Source: JBGTBQ01 sp041749275 | Lineage (GTDB): Bacteria > Acidobacteriota > Blastocatellia > Pyrinomonadales > Pyrinomonadaceae | Direction of reading: 5' to 3' | Length of the DNA: 5,067 nucleotides | Assembly: GCA_041749275.1 (NCBI GenBank) | Contig: JBGTBQ010000143.1 | Location: forward strand, 1-5,067 | Shown here: in pieces, positions 4,085 to 5,067 of the stretch | Position numbering within the stretch: position 1 is the stretch's first letter | How the letters are laid out: each line of letters starts with the position of its first letter | Notes under the pieces: generated by a model | The model's database searches: none | Told to the model about the DNA's origin: nothing | Seen by the model: only the letters and a program-made list of their open reading frames with translations | Translations under genes and position numbers: made by a program

Positions 4085-5067
4085 TCAAAACGCCCAGTTC
4101 CCACGCACGAACTGGCCCACGAACAGCGCGAGGAAGAGCAGCGACCAAACTACGATGAATGCGCCGGCGAGCGGACGCCGCACCGCCACGCGCGCGAAAA
4201 GAATGTAGATCGGAAACATGATGAGCGTGTAGCGCGGCACGCTCAACAAAAATTTCGTGCTCGTCCACAAGAGCCAGTTCGCGCCCATCCAGACAGCATA
4301 AGACGCGCGCAGTTTTAAAGCGCACCAGACGGTGCAAGCAAGACCCAGCAGCGCGAAGAACAGTTCCTGCCATCCGACCATCACGGCGTCCGCGGGCGTG
4401 CGCCATCCGGTCGAGTTCCAAGCCTCGCCGATGCTCACCCACGGCCACGTGAAAGAGCGGAACCAGTGCTCCTCCTGCACGCGCAAAAAGGCGAGCGGGT
4501 CGCCCAGCGCATACTGGTTAATCAACAGGTAGACGCCGAAGCCCGCGCCCACGAGCGCAATCCAAGCCCACTCGCGCCGCCACACGCGCCCCTCGTTTTT
4601 GTACTGGTCGAAGGCTTCAAACGCGAGCGCCGGAATGAGCAGCAACCCGTTCACGCGCGAAAGACACGCCAGCGCGCCCAGCGCTCCCGCCGCCCACCAC
4701 ACGCGGCGGCGCGCGGCTAGAAATGAGCCGAGCGCGAGCGACAGAAAGAGACTTTCCGTGTAGCCGATGTGCAGGAAGTAGGCGGTGGGGAAGATGAGCA
4801 TGAAGAAGACCGCGGCGCGCGAAACTCTTTCGTCGTCGTCGAGCGCGGCGAGTCTGTGCAGGAGCAGAGCGGCGGCGATGGAGGCGACCGCCGAGACGAA
4901 GAAGGCGCTGACGACGTAATCCTGAAAGACGAAAGCGACGACGCGCACCAGCCACGGGTAGAGCGGATAGAAGACGATCCAGCGGCTCTCGACGCCGGTC
5001 GAAACATACCCCTGCCGCGCGATGTCGAGGTAGTGCGGCGCGTCCCAACGGTTCCAGATTTCCAGCC
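4085..5067 (-). CDS. PIG-V/Gpi18-like integral membrane glycosyltransferase (5' end outside window)
   Basis: A multi-pass membrane protein of the GT-C type, likely using a lipid-linked sugar donor and acting on the outer face of the inner membrane. At least 326 residues are visible, open to the right edge; the GTG at 4948 is an internal Val codon, because in-frame family sequence continues upstream of it. Near the visible N-terminus is WNRWDAPHYLDIARQGY (4-20), the RWDxxxYxxIAxxGY loop of PIG-V relatives with a likely catalytic Asp8, then YPLYPWLVR. Further marks are FPTAYFLHIGYTESLF (92-107), SRVNGLLLIP (~136-145) and SVPRYTLIMFPIYILFA (275-291), and the chain ends GQFVRGNWAF. At least seven hydrophobic segments alternate with short loops. 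It precedes the heptose kinase fragment by 35 nt and fits an envelope-glycan role. Donor and acceptor are unknown. Confidence 0.85.
   Translation of the reverse strand, partial: LEIWNRWDAPHYLDIARQGYVSTGVESRWIVFYPLYPWLVRVVAFVFQDYVVSAFFVSAVASIAAALLLHRLAALDDDERVSRAAVFFMLIFPTAYFLHIGYTESLFLSLALGSFLAARRRVWWAAGALGALACLSRVNGLLLIPALAFEAFDQYKNEGRVWRREWAWIALVGAGFGVYLLINQYALGDPLAFLRVQEEHWFRSFTWPWVSIGEAWNSTGWRTPADAVMVGWQELFFALLGLACTVWCALKLRASYAVWMGANWLLWTSTKFLLSVPRYTLIMFPIYILFARVAVRRPLAGAFIVVWSLLFLALFVGQFVRGNWAF

Noticed and set aside
3495..4208. 237-codon ORF on the + strand opposite bcp and the kinase fragment
   Set aside because: It is antisense to two recognisable genes and their junction; the translation is Arg/His-rich with no motif. 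The absence of stops reflects base composition.
4617..5048. 143-codon ORF on the - strand in another frame of the glycosyltransferase
   Set aside because: It is an arginine-rich shadow; the overlapping frame carries the PIG-V-like motifs and membrane segments.

Overview
The window is GC-rich, densely coding bacterial DNA, apparently chromosomal and Gram-negative: it carries a CpxA-type histidine kinase, a heptose-kinase gene remnant typical of lipopolysaccharide precursor synthesis, and a PIG-V-like membrane glycosyltransferase. The gaps hold long GC-rich hairpin repeats. One is built on a duplicated GGCGCGGAG. Another is a tandem 39-bp unit bracketed by inverted GGTCAGAACCGC ends. From memory these resemble dispersed extragenic repeats of Acidobacteriota (Blastocatellia/Pyrinomonadaceae-like genomes). 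That placement is an inference and was not tested by a search.

Layout, left to right. On the + strand are the 3' part of a sensor histidine kinase (2-862, running in from the left edge), a 180-nt regulatory-looking gap, an ABC-2 exporter ATPase (1043-1870), a 246-nt gap filled with repeats, and the partner ABC-2 permease (2117-2941). A convergent gap follows with a very strong stem-loop (2983-3065). On the - strand, read right to left, are a membrane glycosyltransferase (5067-4085, running in from the right edge), the first ~134 codons of an hldE/rfaE1-type heptose-7-phosphate kinase gene (4049-3543, 3'-truncated), and a complete bcp/prxQ peroxiredoxin gene (3559-3104).

How the genes work together. 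The ATPase and permease should form one exporter of unknown substrate. The kinase just upstream may sense envelope stress and could regulate it, but the exporter seems to have its own promoter (865-893). The - strand genes look like one transcription unit, in which the truncated heptose kinase ORF now runs into the start of bcp.

Most notable are (1) the leader ahead of the exporter: promoter, ribosome-binding site, 8-codon mini-ORF, then three consecutive stem-loops, the last touching the ATPase ribosome-binding site; (2) the heptose kinase cut off mid-domain and joined to bcp; and (3) the composite repeat between the two exporter genes. The genes themselves belong to well-known families, and I see no clear sign of an entirely new system.
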